From positions 107,826 to 171,825 of the forward strand of contig JABSRQ010000009.1 of assembly GCA_013215055.1 (NCBI GenBank): 64,000 nt of DNA. The letters run 5' to 3'. The notes under the pieces are model-generated. The model had not been told where the DNA came from and did no database searches. It worked only from the letters and a program-made list of their open reading frames with translations. The position numbers and the translations under genes were made by a program. Positions within the stretch are counted from its first letter, which is position 1. Each line of letters opens with the position of its first letter. The DNA is from Pseudomonadales bacterium (GTDB lineage: Bacteria > Pseudomonadota > Gammaproteobacteria > Pseudomonadales > DT-91). Of this stretch, positions 62,182 through 64,000 are shown in pieces.

Positions 62182-62601
62182 TTATGCATAGCTTTCAATT
62201 ATTCGCCGAATTTCGTTTTTAGGAATATGAACATTGCAGGTATCACATTGTATATACACGGCATCAATACTTGGAATATCAAGGAACATTTCAAGAGCTT
62301 TAATTCCCCTCATTCTTCCTACCTTACATTTAAATTCAGCTGATCTCTCTGCTAAATCACTATTGGTGTAAATTACACCATTGTTACCTGACTCATCACT
62401 TATGGTAGGGATATTTATAGGATTATCTTTGCCTGTAAAAATGATTTGTTCGACGTTTTCTGAACTAATTGGAGTATCCTGACCTTCCTTTTCTAGTAAA
62501 AAGAAAAACACCCAACAATCCATAAGGAGCTCTAGAAACTTTTCAAGTTTCTCTGAATCATCTTCATCGACTGCGTCTTCAAATAATTTCTCTAAATCCA
62601 A
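62182..62601 (-). CDS. Integron cassette gene, SseB-like protein
   Basis: The protein has 139 residues. TTG start at 62601 with GAGAGAG upstream. Acidic N-terminal helices, then GVIYTNSDLAERS and KVGRMRGIKALEMFLDIPS, which recall the SseB N-terminal domain. C-terminal IQCDTCNVHIPKNEIRRIIES. Cassette gene bounded by an attC-like site upstream (62626-62722). Its own attC was cut by the IS110 remnant, leaving GCATAAC at the gene end. Confidence 0.65.
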   Translation of the reverse strand: MDLEKLFEDAVDEDDSEKLEKFLELLMDCWVFFFLLEKEGQDTPISSENVEQIIFTGKDNPINIPTISDESGNNGVIYTNSDLAERSAEFKCKVGRMRGIKALEMFLDIPSIDAVYIQCDTCNVHIPKNEIRRIIESYA

Positions 62602-62625
62602 GAGCTACTCTCTCTATTTTTCACT

Positions 62626-62722
62626 GCATAACGTCTCAAACACCAGATTGGTGACGTTGGCGACTTTTTTGGAACAAAAAAGGTGACAGCTTTGCCAAGT
62701 CCGCGTGCTTTGACTTATTAGC
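62626..62722 (-). repeat. attC-like recombination site 1
   Basis: The site is read on the minus strand. It starts near GCTAATAAGTCAAAGCAC and ends GTGTTTGAGACGTTATGC, so outer segments are imperfect inverted copies and the last seven bases (GTTATGC) fit the cassette core GTTRRRY. It lies after the CHMI-like gene, as expected. Confidence 0.68.
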
Positions 62723-63077
62723 AATTTTCTCGTTTAAGCATATTTTTATTGTAGTAATTTGCATTTTCAAATTCTATAACATTAGCACCAATATTTGGAA
62801 CATTAATGAACATTGAAGTTAATGTTTGAACGATACTTTTGGATAAATCCAACTTCTGTTCATTGGTTCTACCTTCCATTATATGAGCGAATACATGGAT
62901 AAAATCCTCAACTTTATTTCCCGTTGAATATTTCTTAAAGGAATTAACTCTTACTTTTATATCATTTTCATTAAACAGTTCAGTTGATTTTGCAGCCAAG
63001 TGAACTTTCTCAATAATTTCTGCTTCTGTATGAAATTTAAAAATGCTTTCAGAACAATCTATTAAAAAATGAGGCAT
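62718..63077 (-). CDS. Integron cassette gene, CHMI-like tautomerase-superfamily protein
   Basis: The protein has 119 residues and matches the 5-carboxymethyl-2-hydroxymuconate isomerase family: MPHFLIDCSESI with catalytic Pro next to Met1, then IKVRVNSFKKYSTG and FIHVFAHIMEGRTNEQK. Family enzymes isomerise muconate intermediates of aromatic degradation, but here it is a cassette without pathway genes. AGGATAA precedes the ATG. Confidence 0.75.
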   Translation of the reverse strand: MPHFLIDCSESIFKFHTEAEIIEKVHLAAKSTELFNENDIKVRVNSFKKYSTGNKVEDFIHVFAHIMEGRTNEQKLDLSKSIVQTLTSMFINVPNIGANVIEFENANYYNKNMLKRENC

Positions 63078-63105
63078 TATTTATCCTATCAATTTATCTG
63101 GTACT

Positions 63106-63222
63106 GCTAACGCCAAGCTCAACTGCATAGCGAACTGGCGATTTTTGTGCGGCCTTTTGCACAAAAAGCGACTGTTTTCGAAGTCAGATTGCAGTTTCTT
63201 ATAGTTGGACTGTGCTTGTTAG
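63106..63222 (-). repeat. attC-like recombination site 2
   Basis: On the minus strand the site runs from CTAACAAGCACAGTC to GAGCTTGGCGTTAGC. The ends are imperfect inverted copies (CTAACAAGC / GCTTGGCGTTAG) and the conserved GTTAGC core is seen. The stop of the next cassette gene (63199) lies inside it, which is common. Confidence 0.78.
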
Positions 63223-63426
63223 ATTCCTAATAAAGTATTGATAAAGCTCAGCCACTTGAATTAAAACACCTGCAAATAAAATGACGAATACTCCTATATG
63301 CCCTTTTACCATTTGTGCAGGGTATGTACCCTTCATGGGACCTTTATCGAACTTTGAAGCAAGAATGCAGCTCATTAAACCTATCGTAAAGACTTTAATT
63401 CCTGCAAAGATAAAAAAACTGATCAA
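63199..63426 (-). CDS. Integron cassette gene, small two-helix membrane protein
   Basis: The protein has 75 residues. TTG start at 63426 with GAGG upstream. Two hydrophobic helices (ISFFIFAGIKVFTIGLMSCI and IGVFVILFAGVLIQVAELY) with a charged loop. No family known. Flanked by attC-like sites. Confidence 0.6.
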   Translation of the reverse strand: MISFFIFAGIKVFTIGLMSCILASKFDKGPMKGTYPAQMVKGHIGVFVILFAGVLIQVAELYQYFIRNLTSTVQL

Positions 63427-63444
63427 TTTAAACCTCTATTTATG

Positions 63445-63525
63445 GCACATAACGCCGCGCACACAGTGGAGTAACTTTGGCGCCTTTTTTGCGGATTTTT
63501 GCAAAAAAGTGACAGAGTTACGGAG
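63445..63525 (-). repeat. attC-like recombination site 3
   Basis: On the minus strand it runs from CGTAACTCTGTCAC to GTGCGCGGCGTTATGTGC. The internal TTTTTTGC/GCAAAAAA hairpin resembles site 1's stem, and the core GTTATG is at the end. Less symmetric than site 2. Confidence 0.6.
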
Positions 63526-63994
63526 TCGGTGCTGCGCCTTGTATGATCTTAGTTTCAATGTTAGAAATAACCTCATTGCCAACACCAACAATACTATTAT
63601 GGTGTGTTTCACATACAAGCCATCTCTTATCCTTAGGGATTAGATAGTACTCATAGGCAAAGCATTCACCAATAATTTTAACAATATCTGTTGTAGAAGC
63701 CTCGTATATTGGATAGTACGGAGATTGATCATCTTCTACCACAAACCAAATAATTTCCTCTGCATTCGGAACAATACTAACAAGCTCTTTAAATCCTAGG
63801 CCATTCTGGAAATTTATTGATTTAGATGGTTTCTTAAATGATTCCCACCACCACCTGCGATCTCCACCCTCCACAAAGTTATCAAGCAACTCATTAAAGA
63901 GAGCTTATTCAAGTGCAGCCGTAACTCTTTTAACTGATGATTCGAGTTTTAGCAGAGTTATGGCATTTTCAATTTCTTCGATTACTTGGGACAT
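63518..63994 (-). pseudogene. Integron cassette gene with an internal stop
   Basis: From ATG 63994, 29 codons read MSQVIEEIENAITLLKLE and on to VTAALE, then TAA (63905-63907). The same frame continues ALFNELLDNFVEGGDRRWWW and on to GAAPTP at 63518, so one nonsense codon splits an otherwise continuous 158-codon gene. A downstream TTG at 63889 could restart it. The C-terminal part resembles SMI1/KNR4-type or other small immunity-like proteins only loosely; function unknown. The gene stop lies in attC-like site 3. Confidence 0.55.
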
Positions 63995-64000
63995 ACTCTC

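Noticed and set aside
62150..64000. CRISPR array suspected from repeated hairpins
   Set aside because: The repeats differ in length and sequence and enclose genes. Their ends fit attC sites, not CRISPR repeats.
1..64000. tRNA, rRNA or riboswitch genes
   Set aside because: No cloverleaf, rRNA segment or known riboswitch core was recognised by eye on either strand. A covariance-model search would be the decisive test.

Overview
The window looks like a chromosome segment of a free-living, respiratory, motile Gammaproteobacterium, probably marine. This rests on tandem large hybrid sensor kinases, a poly-HAMP chemoreceptor, copper nitrite reductase with c-type cytochromes, NorR/sigma54 control, a CIO-type bd oxidase, a TonB receptor and integron cassettes. 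The species cannot be fixed from the sequence. No rRNA, tRNA or CRISPR was seen.

Layout. (1) 1-9.3 kb: the start of a periplasmic-binding-domain protein, then an oxidative catabolism cluster with two cytochromes P450, a Rossmann protein, an enoyl-CoA isomerase-like crotonase, a luciferase-like oxidoreductase, an SRPBCC protein, an Old Yellow Enzyme homologue and a TetR regulator. Two matching 21-bp palindromic sites lie in the divergent SRPBCC/OYE promoter region. A separate perfect palindrome lies at the first P450 promoter. (2) 9.5-19.2 kb: a sensory block with a 1560-residue hybrid kinase carrying four periplasmic binding domains, decayed kinase and binding-protein genes, a large chemoreceptor and a solute-binding protein. 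(3) 19.4-22.7 kb: small or solitary genes (CrtC/AttH-like lipoprotein, TrmH-family methyltransferase, Bfd-like ferredoxin, small membrane protein). (4) 23.1-27.5 kb: nirK, two cytochromes c, a two-domain multicopper oxidase with an 11-lysine tail, and a Rieske oxygenase. (5) 27.7-34.8 kb: soluble hybrid kinase, DUF1971 cupin, truncated hemoglobin, and a TonB receptor operon. (6) 35-42.3 kb: a REC-PAS-GGDEF-EAL protein facing a CheB-CheR-hybrid kinase operon. (7) 42.7-48.7 kb: accessory genes, a HigBA toxin-antitoxin module next to IS6-family debris, an XRE regulator with iterated operators, and a REP-like repeat. (8) 48.8-54.9 kb: a NorR locus with sigma54 promoters on both sides, driving a membrane protein on one side and a 45-residue protein, Fpr and cydAB on the other. 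(9) 55.3-61.2 kb: secreted/lipoprotein pair, binding protein and hybrid kinase. (10) 61.4-64 kb: a truncated SO2930-like cytochrome pseudogene, an IS110-family remnant, and the distal end of an integron cassette array with three attC-like sites.

The most informative pattern is the set of three -24/-12 (sigma54) promoters: upstream of nirK, upstream of the membrane gene at 48.9 kb, and upstream of the small ORF-fpr-cydAB genes. One NorR-type activator is encoded between the last two. The inference is a nitrosative-stress/nitrite regulon linking nitrite reduction, NO-tolerant respiration and flavodoxin/ferredoxin reduction. It includes two uncharacterised members, the 45-residue protein and the four-helix membrane protein. 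No NO reductase gene is present in the window.
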